Assembly: GCA_963575745.1 (NCBI GenBank)
Contig: CAUYUJ010004333.1
Location: 1-64,000 of the forward strand
Direction of reading: 5' to 3'
From: Prorocentrum cordatum
Taxonomy: Eukaryota > Sar > Dinophyceae > Prorocentrales > Prorocentraceae
Length of the DNA: 64,000 nucleotides
Positions within the stretch are counted from its first letter, which is position 1. Every line of letters starts with the position of its first letter. The notes below the pieces were generated by a model. That model was not told the origin of the DNA and did not search any database. It worked only from the letters and a program-made list of their open reading frames with translations. A program made the translations under genes and the position numbers. Shown here piece by piece: positions 11,014 to 20,248 of this stretch.

Positions 11014-11149
11014 ACAATAAAACTGGATTAGTTCCCTACCTAGGCTCTGCCTGGAGGGTTCTTACTCTGCTAGCTTAAAAGGGGCCGGGCAGTGGACCAC
11101 GCCCCGGGCGGTTCCCCCGGTCCCCGCCCCGCGGTTCCCCCAGTTGCGC

Positions 11150-11520
11150 CCCCTTACCTTAGCTTAGCGTATCTCATCTTAGCTTAGCTCAGCTTAGCTT
11201 AGCTTAGATTAGCATAGCTTCATCTTAGCTTCGCTCAGCTGTATCTTAGCTTAGCTTAGCTTAGCTTAGCTTAGCTTAGCTTAGCTTAGCCTAGCTTAAC
11301 TAAGCTACAGCAACAGCAGCAGCAAAGCAAAGCACTAGCAACGCACAGCAAAGCAAAGCACAAGCAAAAGCAAAGCAAAGGAATGACAAAGCAAACGCAA
11401 TGTGCAACAGTACGATCAGAGAGCCCACCCGGTGAGCGAATGCAGAAACATGCGTGTGTGTGCGAAGGCAACGCAAAAGCAAAACCAAGCAAAAACAAAA
11501 ATCAGCAAAAGCAAAGGCAA
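11150..11520. repeat. (TTAGC)n then (AAAGC)n pentamers
   Basis: TTAGC pentamers fill about 11155-11300. They pass into AAAGC/CAAAAG-type units to about 11520. TTAGC is not a known telomere repeat for this group and the tract is internal. Confidence 0.85.
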
Positions 11521-11766
11521 CTACGACGATGAGGAGAAGGAGGAGGACGGCGTTTACCGTTACTACAAATGCTGGTTTCCTAGGGGCTCCAACTCCTAGG
11601 TAGGGTCGCACTGGGGTAATCAGCTTCTCTCTCTCGATCCCTCCCTCCCTTCCATCCTGCGCGCGGGGGGCGGGGCTCTCCAGCGAGGCTGCGTGCAGAA
11701 CCCGCCCCAGAGCAGCTGGGGCTGGAGCTGGAGCAAGTTCGGCTCCCCGCAAGGCCGTGTGCGCCG

Positions 11767-11838
11767 GCCGTGCTCCTCCTCCTCCGCCTCCTCGTCCTCC
11801 TCCTTGCCGTTCCTTGCCTCCTCCTCCTCCTCCTCCTC

Positions 11839-11869
<31 letters not shown>

Positions 11870-12053
11870 TCCTCCTCCTCCTCCTCCTCCTCCTCCTCCT
11901 CCTCCTCCTCCTCCTCCTCCTCCTCCTCCTCTCCTCCTCCCTCCTCCGCCTGCTGCTCCTCCTCCTCCTCCTCCTCCTCCTCCTCCTCCTCCTCTCTCTC
12001 CCCCCCCTCCTCCTCCTCCTGCTGCTCCTCCTCCTCCTCCTCCTCCTCCTTGC
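11767..12053. repeat. (TCC)n microsatellite, 5' flank of the LINE
   Basis: Long TCC tract that stops within four bases of a spliced-leader copy. A comparable tract begins directly after the LINE poly-A at 19029, and both contain CTTGCC(G/A)TTCCTTGC (about 11802 and 19044). This suggests one tract split by the insertion. Confidence 0.9.
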
Positions 12054-12090
12054 ACCGTAGCCATTTTGGCTCAAGCCATTTTGGCTCAAG
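12054..12090 (+). other. dinoflagellate spliced leader plus 15-nt relict leader
   Basis: Positions 12054-12075 match the published 22-nt DinoSL exactly (A, then CCGTAG, then CCATTTTGGCTCAAG). Positions 12076-12090 repeat the last 15 nt, CCATTTTGGCTCAAG. A third partial match CCATTTAG starts at 12091. In the known relict-SL pattern, the AG inside the leader (CCGTAG|CC) acts as acceptor when a reinserted cDNA is trans-spliced again. That leaves exactly this 15-nt relict. Confidence 0.95.
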
Positions 12091-12193
12091 CCATTTAGCT
12101 GTCCTGTGCCCGAGCTTTTGGGCATTGCACACACCAACTTCAGGACAGCATTGTGTGTGCGAGCCAGTTTTTTGGCTTCGGAATCTCTCTCGC

Positions 12194-13423
12194 ATGGCCA
12201 AGAATGCTTGGCAGCTTCGCAGCAATGGTGGCGGGGCGTGGCCGACCCAGGCACCCTGGCGCGCAGGGTCGGCGGCCAGGGCTGGGCCTCCGTCGGGCCA
12301 GTGGGGCGCCCAGCCCGACCGCGGTGGCCAATGGAGCTGGTCACCCCCCCGTCAGGACACGGGGTCGTGGTCGGGCCGCCGCTGGCGTTGCGAGGCATGC
12401 GGATGCAAGAAGAACCTCGAGGGCTGGATCGCTTGCAAGCACTGCGGAGAGATGCGTGCAGGACCCCCCAGCCCCGTCGGGCAGGGCTGGCCGAGGTCGG
12501 GCATCCACTGGCCTGCCCTCAAGCCTGCGCCTGTTCCTACTCTTGGGGGCCCTGGCGGTGCTGGCGGGCATCCAGCTGGCTCTCCCTCGGCCCAGCTGTC
12601 CGAGACCGAGCTGCGGACGCTCATCGGCTTGTGCGAGAAGTCTGGCGACGGCGAGGCGGCCACCCGTCACAAGACGGCGCTCGACAAGCTGCTCCGCACC
12701 TCTACTCCTGCCCCCGTCCAGCAGCGTGCAGCCAAGGCCCACAGCAGTGTGCAGTACTGGGAGCGGAAGCTGTCCACGGAGCTCGATAAGCTCACCAAGC
12801 TGGAGAAGCAGGTGGAGGAGCAGAAGGCTTCGACGGCGGCGGCTCAGCAGTCCTTGCAGGCTGCTGACGACAACTACAAGGACCTGGTCCGCGAGCTGGC
12901 TGGGAACGTGGTCGATCCCACCCCCGCTGAACCTCTCGAGCGTACCAAGGTGGATGTGTCTGAGCTCATGCAGGGCTCGTGCAACGTGCTGGATATGGTC
13001 TCGTTGGACTCGATCTTCCTCTTCGACGAGGGCGAGTACGAGGTCTCCGACGAGGACAAGGAGCAGATGGCAGCTCGGCGCGCAGCACTCAACGAGCAGT
13101 TCCGCGAGGCGTGCAACTCCCTCTTCAAGGGGGCGCTGGAGAAGGCTCAGTCTGCTCGTGATGAGCAAGCAAAGCATGTTCAGCGTCTTGGTAAGAAGAG
13201 GAAGGGCGAGGACGGCGCGGCCGTCTCTGGTGGCGGTGCAGGGCCAGGCCAGGCGGCTGTGGCGAACGGCGCTGGGTCGGGCCCCGACGGCCGCGCTGCT
13301 GCCAGCACTGCGGCGGGCCCGCCCGATGGCGAGGCGGACAAGCAGCCTGGTGAAGCTGGGGATGCACCTCCCGACGTTCGTGCACGTGCTGAAGCAGCCC
13401 TGGGCCCCGCAAAGTGCCATTAG
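12194..13423 (+). CDS. LINE ORF1 protein, RanBP2-type zinc finger and coiled coil
   Basis: An intact 409-aa ORF begins at the first ATG in this frame after the spliced leader (MAKNAWQLRSNGGG). The frame is open further upstream only through the TCC repeat and leader. Around residues 66-90 is W-x-C-x2-C-x4-N-x6-C-x2-C (WRCEAC, then ACKHC), close to the RanBP2-type zinc-ribbon signature and a likely RNA-binding module. A long charged coiled coil follows (about residues 165-240, KLTKLEKQVEEQ). A low-complexity Gly/Ala/Pro tail ends the protein. By analogy with LINE ORF1 proteins it probably binds the element RNA and multimerises. No homologue outside LINEs was recognised. Confidence 0.85.
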   Translation: MAKNAWQLRSNGGGAWPTQAPWRAGSAARAGPPSGQWGAQPDRGGQWSWSPPRQDTGSWSGRRWRCEACGCKKNLEGWIACKHCGEMRAGPPSPVGQGWPRSGIHWPALKPAPVPTLGGPGGAGGHPAGSPSAQLSETELRTLIGLCEKSGDGEAATRHKTALDKLLRTSTPAPVQQRAAKAHSSVQYWERKLSTELDKLTKLEKQVEEQKASTAAAQQSLQAADDNYKDLVRELAGNVVDPTPAEPLERTKVDVSELMQGSCNVLDMVSLDSIFLFDEGEYEVSDEDKEQMAARRAALNEQFREACNSLFKGALEKAQSARDEQAKHVQRLGKKRKGEDGAAVSGGGAGPGQAAVANGAGSGPDGRAAASTAAGPPDGEADKQPGEAGDAPPDVRARAEAALGPAKCH

Positions 13424-13745
13424 CCCCCTCCCGCGTGACTCCGCTGTGAGCGCGGGCAGGGGGGCCCATCACTACATCTCTTCCCAACCTCCATACTGTG
13501 AAGTCTTTAATCGAGCTGAGCTTGAGGATCGCCTTGCTCAGTCCATTCGCTCTCTTGATAAATATATAGCTTCGCTGTTGTGTTTCGCCAACAGTACCCG
13601 AGGCGTCTGTAAACAGGGGGACTTTTGCAAAAAGCGAGCTGGTGTTCAGCCCAATCTTGCGTTTTCCCCTGTCGGCCCGCAGGCTCCTCCCCCCTCAGGT
13701 TCGATTTCTCTGCCTGAAAGTTTTGAAGTTTTTAAGGCCCCCCCC
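13424..13745 (+). other. inter-ORF segment, open in the +1 frame
   Basis: After the ORF1 stop the frame +1 to ORF1 stays open and gives CEVFNRAELEDRLAQSIRS and TRGVCKQGDFCKKR, then ends shortly after a run of Cs at about 13737-13746. The endonuclease frame takes over there. This may be the true N-terminus of ORF2, displaced by an indel in the C run. Confidence 0.5.
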
Positions 13746-16700
13746 AGCCCCTGGGGGGGATGCCATAAACCTGAAGATAGTCACATGCAATTGCACGGCC
13801 TGGAGTTCTGCTAAGGATTGGCTCTTGCAGACGGCGGCGCACGTGGTGTTGCTCCAGGAGCACCGCTTGCTCGTGCACCAGATCCCAGACGCTCAGCGCT
13901 GGGCCCTTAATCACGGTTGGAAATCGATCTTCGGGAGTGCTAAGGCCTCGTCAGACTTAGGCACTTCAGGAGGGGTGGCTATTCTAGCTCGGTCAGGTTT
14001 GGGCCTCCATTGGCCCCCAGGGGGTTATGTGGTGGAAGACTATCGTGCCGTTGCTGGGGTTGTTCATGTTGGGGACCTTCCTCCCATCCTGTGCTTCTCC
14101 TGCTACTTGTCGTGCTGCGAGGGCTTGTCCGACAGGAACTTGGCCCTGCTGTCGAAGATCGGTACGATTGCCAGTAGCAGTCTCAACAGTTTTGTGATCG
14201 GAGGCGATTTCAATATGGAGCCTCCGTTGCTAGACGACTCCAACTTCGTTCAGCGATTAGAGGGCCAGGTGATCACGGCCGGTTTGTCCACTTGTCTTAG
14301 CTCAGCTGGTGGGAAGGTCTATGATTTTTTCGTGGTCTCTGGGGGCTTATCGAAAGGTGTCAAGAATTCGTGGGTCGACAGGTATGCTCCGACGTCCCCT
14401 CACTCGCCTGCGGGGGTCGATTTCCATGCCAGGTTAGCCGATCTTCGAGTCTTACAGTTCAGAAAGCCTCCTCCCCTGCCTGTTGAAGTTCCTGTCGGGC
14501 CTGGACCTGCTCCGCAGGACTGGGATGCCACGCTGGCTTTAGCTAATGGAGTACTTGACTGTGCCCGTCGGGGGTCTCTGGACGCTCACTATGGGCTCAC
14601 CGACTTGTATAAGCGATGGGCCAACCTTGCCGAAGCTGAGCTTGCCGATCAGCTCCAGGTTAAGCTCCCTAAAACTGGGTGTCGAGGTGAGATCCCCAAG
14701 GTCTGGTGGGTTCCAGTCTTGGGGCGTGACCAGCGTCCCGCTCGGCATCCTGAACTATTTGTGTGTAGATGGCTCTCGCAGGGTTTCAGGGATTGGACTA
14801 CTTCTTGGAGGACCTTGCAGGGTAACTGTTCGGGCGGGATCCCTATCGAGAGTGCCGAGAAGGTTCTGGAGTCCCCCTCGCCGTTCATTCAGAAGCATAC
14901 GGGGTCTGGCGCTATCTTTGAGGCTCATCGTAGAGTTTTGGGTTTCATTGGGCAGGACGAGGTCACCTTGGAGGCCATAGGTAGCGTGTCCATCGAGTTA
15001 GCCGACTTGCTGGACTCGACCGCCAAGGCGGCTCGAGCTGCTGGTGAGCGGTCGTGGAAGGAGTGGCTTCTAAGGGACATTGACCAGGGTGGTGGCCGCA
15101 ACGCCCATGCCTGGACGCGTCCTGTAGAAGCTTGGGTTCCCTCCACGACCCTCAGTGCGGCGGGCCAGGTGGTTTCTGATCCTCGGTCCCTTCTGCGCGC
15201 TGAAGGGGAACGCTTCCAGAAGCTATGGTTGGCCGAAACCGAATTGTTCGATTTGATGGACCCCAAGCCTTATCAACCCTTGGAACATCTCCCCCTGGTG
15301 TCACCTGAATGCTTGAGGGAGAAGAGCAGGGGGTACGCCAAGCGGTCAGCTGTGTCTGTTGATGGCTTTCACCTTCGGCATTACGCGCTGCTGTGTGACA
15401 AAGCTCTGCAAGTTGTCTCGTTGCTTTTCGCCATCATGGAGACGATGGCCGTCTTGCCTGAGCAGTTGCGTTTGGTCATGCTGGCTATGCTGGCCAAGCC
15501 GCTGGGCGGCCTCCGCCCCATAGGCATCTTCACCTCGCCCTACAGACTCCGGGGGAAGTGCAGGAGGAGGGAGGCGTTGATGTGGGGGGAGGCTAACCAG
15601 CATGCGATGTTTGCAGCCTATGGTTTCAAGTCGGCCTCGGATGTCGTCTGGCGGCAGACTGCCAAGAGCGAAGCGGCTGTCCAGCAAGGCAAGTGCTCGG
15701 CGTCCCTCCTCTGGGACATGTACAAGTTCTATGAAACCATGGACCTAGAGGACCTCGCGACAAGATGTGACGAGTCGGGTTTCCCGCAGGTGGTTTCCAG
15801 GCTTTGTATTACGGCCTATCGGGCCCCCAGGTACATAAACATCAGTGGGTTCATCCAGGGGCCGTTCCTGGCGATCCGTGGCGTCATTGCGGGATGCAGC
15901 ATTGCTACTAGTTTTGTCAGGGTCTATTACATGAAAGCCTTTGTGAATGTCCAGCTGCATCCGTCGTCCAGCCTGGATCTTTTCATTGATGACCTAGGTC
16001 TGTCTGCTCAGGGTAGCTTTCAAGAAGTTTATTCGGCCATCACCGTCGGGGCAGTGGGCTTGTTCAAGGCTGTGGAGGCCGACATCAAGTGCCAGGTCGC
16101 TCCTGATAAGGCGAGCCTCATATGCAGTCAGCGGCGTCTGGGGGAAAAACTTCTGGCCTTCTTGGGTGTCTGGGCCGGCCCTGGGGGGACCCCTTCGGCT
16201 GTCAACCTGGGGACTGACGATGCCGCTGGGCTGCCTAGGAGGGTCAAGGGCCGTTGTAGGAAAGCGAAGCAGCGTCGCTCCACCTTCGACAAGCGCGTCA
16301 GCAGGATCAGCAAACAACGTCTGGTCCTGGGTCGTTCCGCTAAAAAGATTTTCACCAGTGGGGCTTTGGCGGGGATCACTTTCGGCTGCGAGATCCACGG
16401 GGTCAGCGACGCCGAGCTTGCCCACATCCGCCGCCAAGCAGGCAAGTGTCTTAGGCCGGCTTGTGGCGGCCGCAGCCTCTCTTCTGCCTTGGTTTGTGAG
16501 GACGACCCCACTTACTACGGGATGGTCGCACCTATCGTTCGGTGGGGAAAGGAGTTATGGGCGGCCCAGTATCATCCATACTTGGGGGGTATGTCTCATA
16601 AGGAGCTCCGGAGGTGCTGGTCGTCAGTGTTCGAGGGTAAGCTGCAGCCCAAGACGTGGCGATCTGTCGCTGGCCCGATCTCTGCCCTTTTCTTGTCTGT

Positions 16701-16989
16701 CAAGCGCATCGGTTGGTCCATGCCCAACTACGCCACTCTCGCCATGCACGACGGCACATTAGTCTCTCTCACCTTTGTCAGCCCAGCCCTCTTGAAGGAC
16801 ATCCTCAGGCGGGCAGTGGTGAGGGGTCTTGAAATGCATGTGGGAAGTAGCTTGGATGTTGGGTGGGATCGGGCTTGTTTCGACATTTGCAAGAGCCAGA
16901 TGCGATCGAAGAAATATACTGCACTGGAGAAGGGTTCGATCAGGAACCTTTGCTGCGGCGGTGCCTGGACTACCGACAGAGCCGCATAG
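13642..16989 (+). pseudogene. LINE ORF2, endonuclease and reverse transcriptase part
   Basis: A 1115-codon stretch encodes an exonuclease-endonuclease-phosphatase domain and an RT. Endonuclease blocks are IVTCNCTAW (about 13775), VVLLQEHRLL (about 13845, catalytic Glu), VIGGDFNMEP (about 14193, Asp/Asn) and GVDFHARL (about 14413, His). RT blocks are LAKPLGGLRPIGIF (about 15490), LLWDMYKFYETMD (about 15705, motif A Asp), GVIAGCSIATSF (about 15880, motif B) and DLFIDDLGL (about 15976, motif C). There is no ATG ahead of the endonuclease in this frame, so entry needs a frameshift from the +1 frame or an indel repair. The frame ends at TAG (16987-16989), after which the same frame continues with conserved sequence. 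The TAG is therefore a single nonsense mutation or a read-through codon. Confidence 0.88.
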
Positions 16990-17514
16990 GTGGGCTACCA
17001 GCTCAGCGACGAGCAGTTGCTCTGCCCTCTATGTCGTGCTTATCCAGACTCTGTGCACCACAGACTTTACGAGTGCCCCGCAGTGTCCGAGACTCGCAGC
17101 GAGCTTATCCCTCCAGAGATCCTAGAAGTTGCCCTGGGTCCGTTGTCTGATGGGGATCGCATCCTTTTCGATCGGGGGATCTTCGAGCATCCCGAATCGT
17201 TCTGGCCGAAGGCCCTTAGCTCGGGGGGAGGGGCCATTCTGCCAGCTGCTGAGGAAGAGGACTTCTCGGAGGCGCTCGCTAATGGGGACTTGCAGGGCAG
17301 TATCTATGTTGACGGGAGTTGTTTCTGGCATCCCATCTCAGAACTTTCAAGGGCGGGCTGGGGGGTTTGCGTGGTCCCCCCCCAGGGCTCCCTCTTGTGC
17401 GCCCTGCATGGTCCTGTGCACCACCCGATTAGCCAGACAGCACCAGCTGGGGAGTATTGTTCCCTTGCCATGGCTGCTCTCCACATTGTAGCCAATTCTG
17501 AAGTTTTTTTCTGA
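16990..17514 (+). pseudogene. LINE ORF2, zinc finger and first half of RNase H
   Basis: Continues in the same frame as the RT after TAG. It begins VGYQLSDEQ and then CPLCRAYPDSVHHRLYEC (about 17022-17075), a CCHC zinc element found after RT in this lineage. RNase H starts with IYVDGSCF (about 17303, first catalytic Asp) and GEYCSLAMAAL (about 17452, catalytic Glu). The frame terminates at TGA directly after a run of seven Ts (17504-17510). The next RNase H block is one frame away, so a homopolymer indel has split the domain. Confidence 0.85.
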
Positions 17515-18436
17515 CTGCCTTGCGGTAGTTAATCATTTCCGCCTGCCCCCTAGTGAACGATTGTCGTACAGGAGGCGCTATGCTGGCCAGTTTCTGTATA
17601 TCAATAATGCCCCGTTCGTCCAGTCTGTGGTGAAAGTGAAAGCCCACCAGGATGTGGATGAGATCGGCATATCTGATGCTGAGAGAATCCGTAGAGTAGG
17701 TAACGATTTTGCCGACCAAGCTGCGCAGCGCGGCGCCCGCTCTCACCCCCAGCCGTCGCCCGAGGAAGAAGAGCGAGTGAACCGCGCCGTCAAAATCAGT
17801 AAAGTCGTTTGCCGTCTCGCTGCCAAGTTGCTGCCGCTGTGGCCACGCTTGAAGCTCGAGGACGCTCCGCTGGCCACCCCTTGTCGCACCACCTGTGGTC
17901 CCGTGGAGCCCTCGGTCCCGCATCAGTGGCAGTGGCAACACTCTGTGTGGAGATGCATTGTGTGCATGGTAGGTTCTCGTTCTTGCGCCATGCCGCCTGG
18001 CGGATCGTGCATCGGCAAAGCCAGCGCTGATCTGGACATCGCTGATTCTCTTGGTCATAGCGTTGTGGTCCTGCCGTGCACGGATGGTGCCGATTTCCAT
18101 TTCTGCCCCAAATGCGGGGGCTATATGCACCAAGCGGTTTTTGTCAAGACTGCTTTGTCCAAGGAGTGCCCCAATGAGCTTCGCGGCCACGGCCGCACCA
18201 ATTTTAACAAAGTCATGCGAGGTCGCCACCCAAGGAAGAACTTGGGAGTTGGCCGACCTGAAGAATTGCCTGCAGGTACGATTCCCCGCTCCGCCCTCGA
18301 GCCTCCCTCCTTCGTGAACGGCGACGAACTGGACGGCCCTGAGCAGCTGCGCCGAGTGGCCGTAGCTCTCAGGCTCGAAGAGGCAGCTGCAGGTGCCTCA
18401 GGTAGGGTTTGCGATTCCGAATCTGGCTCTGATTAG
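17510..18436 (+). pseudogene. LINE ORF2, second half of RNase H and C-terminal zinc element
   Basis: Reading from the T run gives SDCLAVVNHF (third RNase H Asp), then VVKVKAHQDVDEIG and VGNDFADQAAQRG (about 17698, final catalytic Asp). All four RNase H acidic residues survive. A basic linker leads to WRCIVCM (about 17949) and FCPKCGGYMHQ (about 18102), a C-terminal cysteine/histidine element also seen in the remnant at 8.7-9.1 kb and, diverged, at 35.3 kb. The stop is TAG at 18434-18436. The piece is functional only if the T7 frameshift is bypassed. Confidence 0.85.
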
Positions 18437-19028
18437 CTCGCGTTTCTGCTCCTTTTTCCCCGCTGTTTAGGCGGGTGCTTGTGACCAGGGGTTTTAACGC
18501 TTTGCTGCATTGACCGTCCTGGCCGCTTGTGCCCGTGCTCGCAGCCTCTGTCTGTCAAGACTGTTTAACGCTTAGCTGCATTGACCGTCCAGGCCGCTCG
18601 ATCTCGCGCTTGCAGTTTAAGCCGCGTTTCGTCTGGCGAGGGAGGTCCTGCTTACCCGTCGCTGGGGTGAGCATGGCCGAACCCGTCCTGGAGGGCAGAG
18701 CATTCCCTGCTCGGCCCTCCACTGTCGCCCTGGATCGGCTCTGCCTCTGCTCTTCCAGGTTTTACTGTGTGTGTGCAGCTTTTTGGCGTGTTGCGGTTGG
18801 CCGCAGCTCGCTTACTGTTCCCGCTGTTTCCACGGCACTGCGGGACTGGCAGCCGTCTCGGCGTGAGTCCCCCCGCAGTTGCCGTGACGTCAGCGGTGGG
18901 GCAGGGCTGGTGGCGAAAGTGGCAGGAGGCGCCACCCAGCCCTGCCCCCTCCTCTGGGGGGAGGCGCCGTCCCCCCAGAGAGTGTGAGAGTGAAGAGGTG
19001 GCTTGGCAGTAGTGGATGTCAAAAAAAA
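18437..19028 (+). other. LINE 3' UTR with duplicated motif and poly-A
   Basis: The motif TTTAACGCTTTGCTGCATTG followed by ACCGTCC(T/A)GGCCGCT occurs twice (18491-18527 and 18563-18598), about 70 bp apart. This could be a recognition element for the LINE RT. The UTR ends in eight As at 19021-19028 that abut the TCC tract. Confidence 0.7.
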
Positions 19029-19420
19029 TCTCCTCCCTCTTCCTTTTGCCATTCCTTGCTCCTCCTCCTCCTCTCCTCCCTCTCTCCCCCCCCTCCTCCT
19101 CCCCTCCCCTCCTCTCCCTCCTCCTCATCCCTCCTTTCCTCCGCCCTCCTCCTCCTCCTCCTCCACTCCTCCCATCCTCCTCCTCACCCTCCTCCTCCTC
19201 CTCCCTCCTCCCCTCCTCCTCCTCCTCCTCCCCCCCCTCCCCCCTCCTCTCCCCCCCCCCTCCTCTCCTCCTCCTCCTCTCCTCCTCCTCCTCCTCCTCT
19301 CCTCCTCTCCTTCCTCCTCCTCCTTCTCACCCCTCTCCTCCTCCCTTGTTTCATTCCTTCCTCCTCCTCCTCCTCCCCCTCTCGTTCTGCCTCCCCCCCC
19401 CCCCCCCCTCCTCCCCCTCG
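19029..19420. repeat. (TCC)n-type pyrimidine tract, 3' flank of the LINE
   Basis: TCC/TCCC-rich pyrimidine tract starting directly after the LINE poly-A. Its long open frames (poly-Pro, poly-Ser, poly-Leu) are repeat artefacts. Confidence 0.9.
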
Positions 19421-19665
19421 GGAGGCCCAGAGAGGACCGAGGGCGCCTGGAAGTCTTGCTCTCCCCGACAGGGGGTGCACCGTCCTCCCCGGCGACGCCC
19501 GAGCTCCCCTCGTTGCGTACAGAGTCGCGACGTGAGGCTTCCCCATGCTTTCGGCCCAGGCCCTCGCCCTGCCCTGGGGCCGTCAGGTAGCGACTCACGA
19601 TGGAAAGCCGGTCCCGGGCAGAGGGTGGAGACCTCCGGGAAGCCGCATTGCGCTGAAACCTAGAC

Positions 19666-19810
19666 TTAAGTCGGGCGTGTCCCTCTGCAGGAGGAATATT
19701 CAAAAATAGCCCAAAAGTAGCCTGTGCAGGATTTTTCGACAATTTTTTTTGGGGGGCGATTTTTAACTTATCCTCCAAGATCCGCCGGTAGGAGGACATG
19801 CCCGACGTGA
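19666..19810. mobile_element. inverted-repeat element, copy 2 (introner-like MITE)
   Basis: A 145-bp element, left end TTAAGTCGGGCGTGTCC and right end GGACATGCCCGACGTGA. It is flanked by perfect 8-bp repeats ACCTAGAC at 19658-19665 and 19811-19818. Read on the minus strand the duplicated site is GTCTAGGT, which again contains AG|GT at the same position as copy 1 (GTGTAGGT). Confidence 0.88.
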
Positions 19811-19818
19811 ACCTAGAC

Positions 19819-20147
19819 GTCGGATGTCTGGGGGGGAGGGCCCGTCTCCCCCCTGACCGACTTCGCCAGGACGACCGCGGCCCGAGCTCGCTTCCGTTGC
19901 AATTTGTCCCGGGAAGGCTTTGGCCGAGGGTTCTCTTGGAGTCTTCTTCGGGTAGTCCCGGGTGCCGTGTTCCACCAAGAAGGCTGGCGGCATTCTCCTT
20001 GACAAGCCAATCGTTCTCTTCGGAAGGGCGTCGGCCCAAGGCCATCGTTTAGTTTTGTGGTTTGTTCCCAGTGCCATGTTCGATGAGGTGGACCAGCGGC
20101 GGGCGGTTTGGCGCCTCGTGGCACCGTGCTGGGTTCCCTCTCGAGGC
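19819..20147. other. retrogene target flank, no gene recognised
   Basis: Unique-looking sequence between the inverted-repeat element and the retrogene. No domain in any frame. Confidence 0.5.
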
Positions 20148-20162
20148 ACACTTGGGGCCTCT

Positions 20163-20174
20163 TTTTGGCTCAAG
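20163..20174 (+). other. truncated (relict) spliced leader of the retrogene
   Basis: TTTTGGCTCAAG equals the last 12 nt of DinoSL and ends 74 bases before the start codon. The following CCGTCTCGGCTTGCAAG may be an older, degraded leader, but this is uncertain. Confidence 0.85.
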
Positions 20175-20248
20175 CCGTCTCGGCTTGCAAGCGCGGGCCT
20201 TATATTGAGGGTAGCCGTCGGCGCCCCGCGGCCGGACCGCCGCGGTGC

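Larger units (their letters stand above)
12054..19028 (+). mobile_element. nearly full-length LINE with SL-tagged 5' end
   Basis: A 6975-bp non-LTR retrotransposon: DinoSL plus relict SL, about 100 bp of leader, ORF1 (12194-13423), a 146-bp inter-ORF stretch, ORF2 with AP-like endonuclease, RT, zinc finger, RNase H and a C-terminal zinc element (to 18436), a 3' UTR with a duplicated motif, and eight As at 19021-19028. It is embedded in a TCC microsatellite on both sides. Damage is slight: one in-frame TAG, one frameshift at T7, and a probable frameshift at a C run. This suggests recent insertion. Confidence 0.92.

Noticed and set aside
11150-11300. Telomere repeat
   Set aside because: TTAGC differs from the TTTAGGG-type repeat expected in dinoflagellates, is internal and grades into AAAGC.
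11620-12225. Poly-Glu/Arg/Gly frames on the minus strand
   Set aside because: Complement of the TCC tract and antisense to the LINE leader.
12153-13814. 553-codon plus-strand frame overlapping LINE ORF1
   Set aside because: Over ORF1 it is an Arg/Ser-rich shadow. Only the last part after 13424 may be real LINE sequence and is listed separately.
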